Origin: an archaeon HR01
GTDB taxonomy: Archaea > Thermoproteota > Nitrososphaeria_A > Caldarchaeales > Caldarchaeaceae
NCBI GenBank assembly: GCA_002898355.1
Contig: BEHD01000008.1
Coordinates: 32,643 to 96,642, forward strand
Length of the DNA stretch: 64,000 bases
Direction of reading: 5' to 3'
The notes beneath the pieces are model-generated. The model was not told the origin of the DNA, searched no databases, and saw only the letters and a list, made by a program, of their open reading frames with translations. Both the position numbers and the translations under genes were made by a program. Shown piece after piece: positions 15,859-25,248 of this stretch (the stretch's first letter is position 1; each line of letters begins with the position of its first letter).

Positions 15859-17172
15859 ATGAGAGGTGTGGAGTTTATAGCATTAGTCGTTGTTTTAGCC
15901 CTACTACCGTTGGCGGCTTATGCTGACGGCTACTCCTCCATAGTGGATAATGGCAGGATAAAGTTCAGCCTCCACTATCCTGCAGAGGTTAAGATTGGCT
16001 CATGCTTCACCCTCACATTCCAGACCACCATTATGGACTCGATTAATATTGAGCGGCTCAAGCTCACCGTAACATATGTAAGCGATGCAGGCAGCACCAA
16101 CATCCTCTCCGACACCATCATTTCGTCGACAACCTCCTTCACAGCAGGCGACACCATCAACAAGGCCTACTCGATATGCGTTCCCAGGACTGCTGCGAGG
16201 GACCCTGTGGTGGTGGCGAGCCTCTTCGCCAACTATACTAGAGATGGTGGCGCTGAGCCTTTGACCCATAACTGGATGCTGGCTGTGGCAAGGGAGAGGA
16301 CCTACGATGAGTTGGTCCGGGAGCTTGCCGAGGCTAGGTCATCCATCAACAGCCTCCAAACGGAGGTAAACAATCTAAGGGCTGAGGCTACAGCTTTGAG
16401 GGGGAGGGTTGATTCGCTGGGCCGGGAGATAGCTAGACTGGAGACCCTTCTAGCCGTCTCAGAGCAAGATTATGACGAGCTGAAGGCTAGGTATGAGAAT
16501 CTGGATACAGAGTTCAAAGCCCTCAACGAAAGATATCTTAGAACTCTCGGAGACCTCCAGAACCTACAGGCCAGATATGACGAGCTGGGCCGGGAGAACC
16601 AGGCCCTCTCAGCCAACTATGACAAGCTCTTGGAGAGCTTCAACAGCCTCTCAGACGACTTCAAGGCCTTACAGGCTTCCTACAGCCAGCTCAACACGGT
16701 CTATCAGGAGTTGAGGGATAGGCATGAGGCCGCAAAGCAGCAGATAGGGATGCTGCAGCAGCAGCTCGACGACACCCGTAAGTCCTACGACCTGCTACAG
16801 CTGAGCTACAGCTCCCTCAGCCAAGAGAATGCTATGACTAGAAACCTGGCTCTGGCCCAGGCCTTAGGCCTTGCAGGTATCAGCTCGGCTGCTGCCAGCA
16901 TATTCCTCACCAAGCGGAGGGGCCGGCAGAAACCATCCACCACTCCCAGCCTTCCACCTCCTCCACCACCGCCTCCAGGCCAGCCATCCCAGGGCCAGAC
17001 TCCAGCAACACCCACAGTGGGTGCGGGAAACGGCAGGGTTCAGAGGGTTCTGGCTGGCAGGCGTGTGACTATACCGGCCGAATATGCGGCCAGGCTGGGT
17101 CTGAAAGAGGGTGAAAGCATCTCGGTGGAGGTAGTGGATGACTCCCTAGTTATCAGGCCTGTAAAGACCTAG
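15859..17172 (+). CDS. Secreted coiled-coil membrane protein with C-terminal SpoVT/AbrB domain
   Basis: 437 residues. Residues 1-22 form a signal peptide (GVEFIALVVVLALLPLAAYA), followed by a beta-rich extracellular domain (to about 145). Then comes a long coiled coil (about 150-325, heptad-like LQTEVNNLRAEATALRGRV), one transmembrane helix (about 328-350), basic KRRGRQK, and a proline-rich linker with eight Pro in a row. The end is an AbrB-type swapped-hairpin domain (GRRVTIPAEYAARLGLKEG ... LVIRP). AbrB domains are DNA-binding or toxin-antitoxin modules. Topology places the sensor outside and the AbrB domain inside, a single-protein membrane regulator candidate. It is leaderless from a TATA box at 15833. 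Confidence 0.8.
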   Translation: MRGVEFIALVVVLALLPLAAYADGYSSIVDNGRIKFSLHYPAEVKIGSCFTLTFQTTIMDSINIERLKLTVTYVSDAGSTNILSDTIISSTTSFTAGDTINKAYSICVPRTAARDPVVVASLFANYTRDGGAEPLTHNWMLAVARERTYDELVRELAEARSSINSLQTEVNNLRAEATALRGRVDSLGREIARLETLLAVSEQDYDELKARYENLDTEFKALNERYLRTLGDLQNLQARYDELGRENQALSANYDKLLESFNSLSDDFKALQASYSQLNTVYQELRDRHEAAKQQIGMLQQQLDDTRKSYDLLQLSYSSLSQENAMTRNLALAQALGLAGISSAAASIFLTKRRGRQKPSTTPSLPPPPPPPPGQPSQGQTPATPTVGAGNGRVQRVLAGRRVTIPAEYAARLGLKEGESISVEVVDDSLVIRPVKT

Positions 17173-17199
17173 CAATCATGTAGAACTGGACCGCCACCC

Positions 17200-18399
17200 C
17201 TAGTATCTGGGCATCTCGGGGTCTATCCTCTCAGCCCATGCATCGATTCCGCCGGCCAGGTTCTTAACCCTGGTGAAGCCTAGGTCCCGCAGAAGTTTCG
17301 TGGCGAGGCTGCTCCTAGCGCCGGTGTGGCAGTATGCCACGATGTTGTCCACGAGGTTTAGCTTGTGGAGGTTCTCGGGCAACTTGCTGAGGGGTATGAG
17401 GACGGCGTTTTCGAGGTGGCATATCTCATACTCCACCTCCTCCCTCACATCCAAGAGTATGAACTTCTCACCCCTGTCCAGACGGGCCTTCAACTCCTCG
17501 GGTGTGATATGCATGCTGCTGTCAAGATGTTGAGCGTCGACACCGCAGAAGGCCTCATAGTCTATCAGCTCCCTTATCCGGGGGTTCTCACCGCAGACGA
17601 CGCAGTTGGGGTCCTTCCTCAGCTTTAGCTCCCGAAAACTCATCTGCAGAGCGTCGAAGAGGAGGAGCCTACCTATGAGGGGTTTGCCGACTCCTAGGAT
17701 GAGCTTGATAACCTCGTTGGCTTGGAGGGTTCCGATTATCCCCGGCAATACACCTAGCACGCCACCCTCCGCACAGCTGGGGACAAGACCTGGAGGCGGT
17801 GGCTCGGGGTAGAGGCAGCGGTAGCATGGGCCTCTCCGGGCGTCGAAGACCGAGACCTGGCCGTCAAACCTGAATATGCTGCCGTATACGTTGGGCTTCC
17901 CGAGGAAGACGCATGCGTCGTTGACGAGGTAGCGTGTGGGGAAGTTGTCGGTTCCATCCACGATTATGTCGTAGTCCTCCATTATCTGGAGGGCGTTATC
18001 GGATGTGAGCCTTGTCTCGTAGGTCTCCACCTCTATGTGGGGGTTCATCGCCGTAAGCCTCTCCCTGGCCGCCTCCAGCTTGGGCCTCCTCACATCCTTG
18101 GAGGTGTAGAGGACCTGGCGCTGGAGGTTGCTCTCATCCACCACGTCAAAGTCCACCAGGCCAATCCTTCCCACCCCCGCTGCGGCCAGGTAGAGAGCTA
18201 GTGGAGACCCCAGCCCTCCGGCTCCGACAATTAGGACGCTGGCGGCCTTGAGCTTCTTCTGGCCCGCCATACCCACATCCGGTATTATGAGGTGTCGGCC
18301 ATACCTCCTAATCTCCTCATAGCTGAGGGATACCTCTTCAGGTGCAGTTTTTTTCCTTGTTAGAGTGGTCAACCTCTCCGTATCCCTCCAAACCAGCAT
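17200..18399 (-). CDS. MoeB/ThiF-type adenylyltransferase fused to rhodanese (E1-like)
   Basis: 399 residues. The adenylation domain has VLIVGAGGLGSPLALYLA, the Arg-containing DESNLQRQVLY, and VDGTDNFPTRY. Zinc ligands are CYRC and CVVC, and SCAEGGVLGVLPGIIG holds the conserved Cys. The rhodanese domain (about residues 295-395) has DVREEVEYEICHLENA and the active-site loop AYCHTGARS. It activates the C-terminal Gly-Gly of ubiquitin-like sulfur carriers for molybdopterin, thiamine or tRNA thiolation. A strong TATA-like CTATATATAA lies directly before the ATG, so the true start may be a TTG at 18372, 26-30 bp downstream of that box. Confidence 0.92.
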   Translation of the reverse strand: MLVWRDTERLTTLTRKKTAPEEVSLSYEEIRRYGRHLIIPDVGMAGQKKLKAASVLIVGAGGLGSPLALYLAAAGVGRIGLVDFDVVDESNLQRQVLYTSKDVRRPKLEAARERLTAMNPHIEVETYETRLTSDNALQIMEDYDIIVDGTDNFPTRYLVNDACVFLGKPNVYGSIFRFDGQVSVFDARRGPCYRCLYPEPPPPGLVPSCAEGGVLGVLPGIIGTLQANEVIKLILGVGKPLIGRLLLFDALQMSFRELKLRKDPNCVVCGENPRIRELIDYEAFCGVDAQHLDSSMHITPEELKARLDRGEKFILLDVREEVEYEICHLENAVLIPLSKLPENLHKLNLVDNIVAYCHTGARSSLATKLLRDLGFTRVKNLAGGIDAWAERIDPEMPRY

Positions 18400-18497
18400 T
18401 ATATATAGCTAATTACATCCTCCACTATCCCGTGGATATTTATACTGTGACGGGTTGGCTCCTTTGAGGTCTCGCTGAGTTTATAAGTCTATAATCT

Positions 18498-19964
18498 ATG
18501 TTTAGGTCTGGGTTGAAGCTTATCGGGAGGGTGGGCGACGGCGCCACAGAGACCGGGGCCAGAGTCATACTGTTGAAGGATATGGAGAGGGAGGTGAGGT
18601 CTGAAGAGCTGGTCCTAGTCAGGAACGGAGGAGACGACAACCCGGTTAACGAGGTGATCGGCGTCCTGAGGGAGGGGCTGGGGAAGAACGAATTCCTAAG
18701 CCACAACACCTACAGGCCTGATATCGCATACCTCAAATACGGCGGAGAGCCATCAGGGGCCAGAGAGGTCTACTCCTTCAAGATTATACCCATAGGGGTT
18801 AGAGCCGAGAACGGGCTCGAACCCAACAAAACCATCATCGCACCCCGCTCCCCAGTCTACCTCTTGGACGACCTAGACAACCCCATGGGGCTCATCGCCT
18901 CCAAGACAGGTGGCGTCCACTACCTCAACGCATACCTCGAAGGGCATGAGAACTGGCATGTCCCAGTCCTCAAAGAATACATAACCTACCACGTCGGGGT
19001 CTTCGGCAGTACAGGCAGCGGCAAATCATGGCTGGCCAAATACGTCCTCTCAAGGCTCTACCACGAATGCGGATACAGGGTCCTCATCCTAGACTGGAGC
19101 GGCACCGACTACACACCCCTCTTCCAAGAGAAAACCATATCCATCCAGGAGATACAGCTGGACACCAGCTCGATATTCTCATACCTCTCCGACGTCACCC
19201 TAAACTTCGGCGGCAACAACAGCTTAAGAGACGCCTTCGAGGAATTCCTGGAAGAGTGGCATGACGAGGTGAAGAAGACCGGCGCAGACCCATACCAGCT
19301 CTACGAGAAGATGAAATCCAAGATCAGCAGCAAGCTGGAAAGTATTAAGAGGGAAGATTACAAGGAGGGGGCGCGAAGGGCCTTCCGCAGGGCCTTCAAG
19401 AGGCTGATGCCCGAGACCCTGAAGCCCCTCATGGGCAACACCTCGATAGAGGAACTCTTGCATAGGCTCGATAGGGAGAAGACACTGGTGATAGATATGG
19501 GCGGCGTCACCAGCTCCAGCAAGCTGAGCTTCTTCCTAGCCCTAGGCTCTGAGCTCTACCGGCTTATGGATATGGGGGAGAACATCAACACAGCCCTCGT
19601 GGTGGATGAGGCGCCCCAGTATGCGCCTTGGGAGCCGAGGGGGATACAGGTGGAGACCACCGAGATGATAAAGAACCTGGCAGCCCTAGGCCGGAAGAGA
19701 GGGCTCAACCTCACGCTGATATCCCAGGGTATCAGGGGTGAGATAGGTATAAACGCTGCGGTCAGGAGGAACCTCAACACCTACTTCATAGGCAGGATAC
19801 ACCCCCTCGACGCCTCTGGGGAGGGTGGAGCGGCTGAGTGGCTGGAACCCTACGGTGTGAGGGCTGAGCAGCTTCTACAGCTCAAGCCTGGAAGATTCTA
19901 CATCTCAGGCATCATGAACCCGTCTCCTATCCCCCTCCTCCTCACCTTCAACCCAGGTGAATGA
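18498..19964 (+). CDS. herA: HerA hexameric DNA helicase/translocase
   Basis: 488 residues. An N-terminal HAS-barrel (residues 1-140) is followed by the RecA-like ATPase with Walker A GSTGSGKSW (near residue 173), Walker B VIDMGGV or ALVVDEAPQYAP, and LISQGIRGE. It pairs with NurA for DNA end resection in archaeal recombination. The stop overlaps the start region of nurA (a GGTGA ribosome-binding sequence lies inside the herA end), and an RNase J-like gene follows. Mre11 and Rad50 are not in this window. Confidence 0.95.
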   Translation: MFRSGLKLIGRVGDGATETGARVILLKDMEREVRSEELVLVRNGGDDNPVNEVIGVLREGLGKNEFLSHNTYRPDIAYLKYGGEPSGAREVYSFKIIPIGVRAENGLEPNKTIIAPRSPVYLLDDLDNPMGLIASKTGGVHYLNAYLEGHENWHVPVLKEYITYHVGVFGSTGSGKSWLAKYVLSRLYHECGYRVLILDWSGTDYTPLFQEKTISIQEIQLDTSSIFSYLSDVTLNFGGNNSLRDAFEEFLEEWHDEVKKTGADPYQLYEKMKSKISSKLESIKREDYKEGARRAFRRAFKRLMPETLKPLMGNTSIEELLHRLDREKTLVIDMGGVTSSSKLSFFLALGSELYRLMDMGENINTALVVDEAPQYAPWEPRGIQVETTEMIKNLAALGRKRGLNLTLISQGIRGEIGINAAVRRNLNTYFIGRIHPLDASGEGGAAEWLEPYGVRAEQLLQLKPGRFYISGIMNPSPIPLLLTFNPGE

Positions 19965-19965
19965 G

Positions 19966-21138
19966 ATGGCTGAGGAATACTTCGAGTGGCAGCTGCTACC
20001 CCACGACCTCAAGGCATCCTTCTTCCACGAGGCCGACAAGGAGTCCAGATTCCTAGCCGAGAGAATCCAGCAGCTCTCGGAGCATCTGGAGAAGGCCGTA
20101 CCCATCATCAAGCCCCATCTCCAGAGGCTAAAGACTCATAACCGTCTCCACACCGTCTCGGCGGTGGACGGCTCCCGCTCACCCAAGCTCAGCGAGAGGC
20201 TGGGCGCAAGATACGGAGTCTACTCGGTCGGCTCCGTAACCGTCTACGGCCTGGAGAGGAGGGATGAGATACTGAAGGGCTCCGTCTTCAAGAGGCGGCA
20301 GGCCCTCTCCAGGGATGTGAGCAAGCACCTCTTCGACCTCCTGATGACCAACGCCGAGAGGAAGCTGGCCCTGGAGATGCTTGGGAAGGCCGACCTGGTG
20401 GTGATAGACGGCAGCTTCCTAGGGTTCCTCACCAAGTCCCTAAGGATAAAATCCGAGGAGATATCGGAGGAGATAGCCCGCACCCTAGATGAGACCGTCG
20501 GGATAACGAGGGATTTGATGGATAGCGGTAATGTGATTTCGGTGGTTAAGCGGAGCCCGTCCAAGGCCATAGGAGGCCATCTGGTTCTTAGGGATGGGCT
20601 GGAGACACCTTTCAAATACATCCTGGATAGGTTCATCCTATCATTCATCATGGAGCCTGGGTCCGTCTTCTACTATGAGGACCTTTTAGGCGAGGCCCAT
20701 CCCATCTCCTACTATAACGCAGTCGCCGCCCATGCCCAGAGGCTCACATCGCTGGAGGATGTGGAGATGAGGGCTAGGAGGGATATCTACGCACCCATCC
20801 AGCGGTTCAGATATGAGGGTGGTGAGGAGCTTCTGAGACGGCTCACAAGGGTTCAGGTGAGGGTATCCGCCTCGGCTCCTACATGCGAGATAGAATATCC
20901 CCGCAACATATCGAGGGCTAGGCTGGAGGAGTGGCTGGGCCAGCCCCACTTCTTCAGCCATGGGACAGGGCTTCCCGTAGCCTTGGACCTTGTGGACAGC
21001 CTGGTGGGCATACCGTCGAGGTTTACCGATGAGTTCGTGGCGGAGCTGGAGGCTAGGACCCTTGATAGGCTGGGCGGCAGAGACTTCGAGGTCCTCAAGC
21101 TCTTCTTCGCATATCTCAACCCCCAGAAGCCCATCTAG
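19966..21138 (+). CDS. nurA: NurA 5'-3' nuclease
   Basis: 390 residues from the ATG at 19966, with GGTGA 6 bp upstream; a GTG at 19957 is possible. Metal-binding motifs are SAVDGSR (near residue 65) and VVIDGSFLGF, with ALDLVD toward the C-terminus. It is the nuclease partner of HerA in end resection. It follows herA by 1 bp, and the RNase J-like gene starts 4 bp after it, so the three are likely one transcript. Confidence 0.93.
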   Translation: MAEEYFEWQLLPHDLKASFFHEADKESRFLAERIQQLSEHLEKAVPIIKPHLQRLKTHNRLHTVSAVDGSRSPKLSERLGARYGVYSVGSVTVYGLERRDEILKGSVFKRRQALSRDVSKHLFDLLMTNAERKLALEMLGKADLVVIDGSFLGFLTKSLRIKSEEISEEIARTLDETVGITRDLMDSGNVISVVKRSPSKAIGGHLVLRDGLETPFKYILDRFILSFIMEPGSVFYYEDLLGEAHPISYYNAVAAHAQRLTSLEDVEMRARRDIYAPIQRFRYEGGEELLRRLTRVQVRVSASAPTCEIEYPRNISRARLEEWLGQPHFFSHGTGLPVALDLVDSLVGIPSRFTDEFVAELEARTLDRLGGRDFEVLKLFFAYLNPQKPI

Positions 21139-21142
21139 GCCG

Positions 21143-22552
21143 GTGTCAGATGGTTTGAGGCTCACCCTCTACGGTGGGGCCGGCGAGATAGGGGGTAACA
21201 AAATCCTCCTAGAGACCAAGTCCACCAGGATATTCCTCGACTTCGGAATACGATACTCCGTCCGGGCTATGTATTTTGGAGCCTTCCTCCAGCCCCGCCG
21301 TTTCAGCCTCCTCTCCGACTACCTGCTGACAGGTATTCTGCCGCCTGTTAGGGGGATATACAGCCGGGAGCTACTGGGTGAGGGCCTTGACTCGCTGGAT
21401 AGCGACGCCCCAGCCGTTGACGCATGCATAATCAGCCACGCCCACCTAGACCATAGCGGACATGCCAGCTTCCTCCGGGAGGATATACCCCTCTACATGG
21501 GCGAGGGTGCCAGGGTCTTGATAAGGGCCAGGGAGATGGTGAGAAACCCATCGCCAGAACACCTCTTCAACAGGGGGAGGAGCAGGGGTGAACGCCTCTG
21601 CCAAACCTTCAGGACGGGAAGCAGAATCACCGTGGGAGACATCGTACTCCACCCCATACATGTGGACCACTCCATCCCAGCCGCCTACGGCTTCATCATC
21701 GAGACGCCGGAGAAGACCCTAGCATACACCGGCGACTTCCGCCTCCACGGCCCTATGGGATGGATGAGCCGTGAATTCATCGAAGCCTGCGGGGAGAAGG
21801 CTGTGGAGGCCCTCCTAGTGGAGGGGACGAGGGTTGGGGATGACAAACGCTTCACCGAGGAGGATGTGAGGCGGGAGATGACGTCGCTGATGTCCAGCTC
21901 CCATGGGAAGATGGTGGCGGTGGTGGTGGGGTCCCTAGACTTCGACAGGCTGAAGACGGTCCTGGAAGCCTCCCAAGCCAGCGGTAGAACCCTGGTAGTC
22001 TCACTACACCACGCCCACATCCTCAAACACCTCGCAGGCGGGGGGCTGCGGATGGATGTGCCGAGGATGGCCGAGGACGTCCTGATGGCTTACCAGAAGA
22101 GGAGAGGGAGTGGCAAATATGAGCCGGCCGACTACTCGGGGTGGATGGCGGAGCTGGTGGAGGACCCTACGATACCTCTGTTGAGGGATGCCGACATCTC
22201 ATCCAGGCCGGACCGCTATGTCCTGGCACTCAGCAGGGCTGAGGATATCATCGAGCTGGCGGACCTCAGGCCGCCGCCAGGCTCACCCTTCATCCTATCC
22301 ACCAGCGAAGCCCACTCCGAGGAGCAGGTCCTGGAGCAGGAGAAGATACTCAACTGGGCCACCCTCCTCAACATGAGGTTCCACCACATCCACGCGTCAG
22401 GCCACGCGTCGGCAGGCGACCTGATAGAATCCATCGAGAGGATAAACCCTGAGAAGGTGATACCCATCCACACGGAGAACCCCCACCTCTTCAGGAAGAA
22501 CCTCCAGATGGAGGTGGAGATACCTAGGACGGGTGAGGCCCTGGAGCTGTAA
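21143..22552 (+). CDS. Beta-CASP metallo-beta-lactamase nuclease, RNase J-like
   Basis: 469 residues from a GTG at 21143 (VSDGLRLTLYGG); the frame extends further upstream but only as a shadow of nurA. Metal ligands are SHAHLDHSG, VDHSIPAAYGF and YTGDFRLHG. Beta-CASP motifs are LLVEGTRVG (motif A), HASGHASAGD (motif B) and VIPIHTENPHLF (motif C), the last typical of RNase J. Expected activity is 5'-3' exonuclease or endonuclease on RNA or possibly DNA. The insertion after DFGIRYSVRA is longer than in standard RNase J. Linkage to herA-nurA suggests a role in DNA end processing; this is inference. Confidence 0.85.
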   Translation: MSDGLRLTLYGGAGEIGGNKILLETKSTRIFLDFGIRYSVRAMYFGAFLQPRRFSLLSDYLLTGILPPVRGIYSRELLGEGLDSLDSDAPAVDACIISHAHLDHSGHASFLREDIPLYMGEGARVLIRAREMVRNPSPEHLFNRGRSRGERLCQTFRTGSRITVGDIVLHPIHVDHSIPAAYGFIIETPEKTLAYTGDFRLHGPMGWMSREFIEACGEKAVEALLVEGTRVGDDKRFTEEDVRREMTSLMSSSHGKMVAVVVGSLDFDRLKTVLEASQASGRTLVVSLHHAHILKHLAGGGLRMDVPRMAEDVLMAYQKRRGSGKYEPADYSGWMAELVEDPTIPLLRDADISSRPDRYVLALSRAEDIIELADLRPPPGSPFILSTSEAHSEEQVLEQEKILNWATLLNMRFHHIHASGHASAGDLIESIERINPEKVIPIHTENPHLFRKNLQMEVEIPRTGEALEL

Positions 22553-22589
22553 GGATTAAATCTTTGCAACTTGGGGTGTTGGGCTGGGC

Positions 22590-23093
22590 TTGCTGAGTAC
22601 CTTCATGCACTGGATGCATCTTCTCGGCGTGGTCTTCTGGATAGGCGGTGTAGCCTACATCCTCCTAGTGTTGATGGCTGGCCTACCCCATGTGGCTTTG
22701 AGGGATAGGGCCCGTATGATGCCCATACTGCTGAGGAGGTTCCTATACTTGGTCTGGGTGAGTGTAGCTGTGGTGGCTGCCACAGGCCTTTACAGGGTCG
22801 TCTTCGTGATGGGGATAACCGATGTGGCAGCCCTCACCATGACAAGGTACGGCAACCTGCTGCTGGCTAAGCTGGTGCTGGTGGCTGCGCTTCTGGCGGT
22901 GGCGTCCTCCGTAACCCTCCGAGTATATCCAAGGACGGTCAGACATCTCCAAACCCATCTGGAGGAGCCGGCGGACAGCTACAGGTGCACCTCCTGCCGT
23001 ATGATTACAGGCTCCATCAAGCTACATCTTGAGACGGGGCTTGTCCTGGCCGCTGTGATAATCTTTGCGGCGGCCCTCCTCAGGGGTGCCTGA
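22590..23093 (+). CDS. Four-helix membrane protein, CopD-like
   Basis: 167 residues with four predicted transmembrane helices. MHWMHLLGVVFWIGGV and the His near HLETGLVL follow the CopD pattern (conserved histidines at helix starts), a family linked to copper handling or haem. A CTSC pair lies in the third loop. Start is TTG at 22590 or ATG at 22605. It stands alone, 37 bp after the RNase J-like gene and convergent with argS. Confidence 0.7.
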   Translation: MLSTFMHWMHLLGVVFWIGGVAYILLVLMAGLPHVALRDRARMMPILLRRFLYLVWVSVAVVAATGLYRVVFVMGITDVAALTMTRYGNLLLAKLVLVAALLAVASSVTLRVYPRTVRHLQTHLEEPADSYRCTSCRMITGSIKLHLETGLVLAAVIIFAAALLRGA

Positions 23094-24965
23094 CTACATC
23101 TCCTCTAGGAGCGGTATACCTATCAGGTTGGCTGTGGAGGAGAGGGCTGTCCGGAAGGCCTCCACGATGGCCAGCCTAAACCCTTTAACATCCGCCTCGG
23201 CCGTTAGGACGGGGCATTTCTCGTAGAAGTCGTTGAAGGCTGATGCCAGGTCGTGGGCGTGGTTGACCACCTTCTTCACCAACAGCATCCTGGCAGCATC
23301 CTCCACCACCAGCGGTGTGTGGGCTATCTTGAGGATGAGGGCCTTCTCCTCATCGGCCAGGCTGGCCGGGCATTCGTATCTCGGCCCCGTATCCGCCTTC
23401 TCCAAGATCCTTGACGCACGGGCGTAGGCGTATTGGATGTAGGGGCCTGTGTCACCCTCCATATCCATGGCCTCCTCCGTGTCAAAGACTATCATCTTGT
23501 CGCTGTCGCTTCTGATGAGGTTGTAGCGGAGGGCTGCAACAGCTATGGCCTCGGCGGTCTCCTCCACCTTCCCACGGCTCCAGTCGGGATGCCTCTTCAA
23601 CGTCTCCGACACGGCCTTCTCCTTCAGATGTGTGAGGAGCTGCTCCACGTTTATGAAGACGCCGCCCCTACCGCTCATGTGGACGAACCCCTGCTGCACC
23701 TGTCTGACACCGAGCTTCTCTGCGTCCCTGGCGCTGAGGGAGACCACCTCATAGGAGTGGTGGTGGTAGCGGCTCCTATCCACACCTAGAAAACCTATGG
23801 CGTATCTGACAATTTCCTGGGGCCTCCTCTGGCGTGCATCCACGACGTTGACAGTGTGGTCCACCCCTCCTATCCGGTATTCCCTATCCCCTGCATAGTC
23901 TGTGATGAGTACGGTGGTTCCGTCGGGGTTGGTTCCCCAGACTCTGTATCTGAAGTCCCGTGTTAGGAGTCCCAGCTTCCACGCCGCATACGCTATATCC
24001 CTGGCCACGTAGGTTGTGGCTCCGTCGCTCTTCACGAGGACTTCGTCACCCTCCCTGGCTAGGGTGGGGTGCTGGGATAGGTTGATGAGCCAGCAACCCT
24101 TCTTCGGCCCGTCCACCGCCACATATATGGCCCCTGATTTCTTCAGCTTCTCGAAGACCTCGTCCCAGAGGTTGAAGGCTAGGATGTCGCTCTCCCTGTT
24201 GAGGATGTCGTAGCGGGCTCCGAGCCTCCAGCAGGTTTTGAGCTGGTCTGCGAGAACCCTCTCGGCAACCATCCTATTTAGCCTGAAGGTCTCGGTGTCA
24301 CGCCCCTCTATCTCCAGGGTTATTCTCCGCTTCTCCTGCGACAGGGCCTGGTCAGACTCGATCAATCGGTTGACCTCAACGTATATTCTTCCACAGTATT
24401 CGTCGAACCTCTCGCCGGCCGGTGGTTCAGGGCTGTATCCCAGCCTTGTGAATGCGAGGAGTATGTCGGCCATCTGGCTTCCGCTGTCGTCGATGTAGTT
24501 GGCCACCACAACCCTGTAGCCCTGGCTACGGTATATTCTGGCTATGCTGTCGCCTAGGCATGTGTTCCTGGCGTGGCCGATGTGGAGGGCCTTGTTGGGG
24601 TTGACGCTTGTATGCTCCACCAGGACGGTCTTTCCACGGCCGACTGCTGACCAGCAGAACCTCTCACCCTCACCTATAACGGTGTTCAGGAGGTCTGGGG
24701 CGAAATTCACCCATCTAACCCAGAAGTTGATGTATCCGGGTCTTACGGCCTCCACCCTCTCCACAAGCCTGGCCTTCGAGAGGTCTATCCCAGACGCTAT
24801 CTCCTCGGCTATGCTCTGGGGTGGTTTTCTGACGGTTTTGGCGATGTCGAAGGCTGAGGTGCATGATACTTCGCCGAAACCAGCCTGTCTAGGAATCTCC
24901 AGCCGGGGCTCCTCCACCCCCGCATCCCTCAGCAGCATCCGAACCTCGTCGAGAAGCTTTCTCAA
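23094..24965 (-). CDS. argS: Arginyl-tRNA synthetase
   Basis: 623 residues, class I. NPNKALHIGHARNTCLGD holds the HIGH signature, and the KMSKS counterpart is the ArgRS-type GFVHMSGRGG. The N-terminal additional domain (GFGEVSCTSAFDIAK) and the C-terminal DALR anticodon-binding domain (YIQYAYARASRI onward) are present. It charges tRNA(Arg). The start is a TTG at 24965, with a TATA-like TTTTTAAACC about 70 bp upstream, which implies a leader. Confidence 0.97.
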   Translation of the reverse strand: MRKLLDEVRMLLRDAGVEEPRLEIPRQAGFGEVSCTSAFDIAKTVRKPPQSIAEEIASGIDLSKARLVERVEAVRPGYINFWVRWVNFAPDLLNTVIGEGERFCWSAVGRGKTVLVEHTSVNPNKALHIGHARNTCLGDSIARIYRSQGYRVVVANYIDDSGSQMADILLAFTRLGYSPEPPAGERFDEYCGRIYVEVNRLIESDQALSQEKRRITLEIEGRDTETFRLNRMVAERVLADQLKTCWRLGARYDILNRESDILAFNLWDEVFEKLKKSGAIYVAVDGPKKGCWLINLSQHPTLAREGDEVLVKSDGATTYVARDIAYAAWKLGLLTRDFRYRVWGTNPDGTTVLITDYAGDREYRIGGVDHTVNVVDARQRRPQEIVRYAIGFLGVDRSRYHHHSYEVVSLSARDAEKLGVRQVQQGFVHMSGRGGVFINVEQLLTHLKEKAVSETLKRHPDWSRGKVEETAEAIAVAALRYNLIRSDSDKMIVFDTEEAMDMEGDTGPYIQYAYARASRILEKADTGPRYECPASLADEEKALILKIAHTPLVVEDAARMLLVKKVVNHAHDLASAFNDFYEKCPVLTAEADVKGFRLAIVEAFRTALSSTANLIGIPLLEEM

Positions 24966-25248
24966 CCCAGGAGAGGAGGGCCATGTGGAATATATGGGTG
25001 TGAGGTGGGCTGGCTATCTCACCGTTGGCGGTTTAAAAAGGGGCTGCTAAGCCGGTCTTCTTCGGGCCTGTGTAGGTTCTCAACTATAGGAATGGCCCCA
25101 GCGTTGTGGTTGGTGGGGTATTGGGGTGGGTAAGCGGGCTAGAAGATGGGGGAGAACCAGAGAAATGCATGGATAGCCTAACATAGTAGCATATCTGCTT
25201 GTTGACAATTCATTCTAAAATATTCGGTTACATCACGTGGGGGAGATA

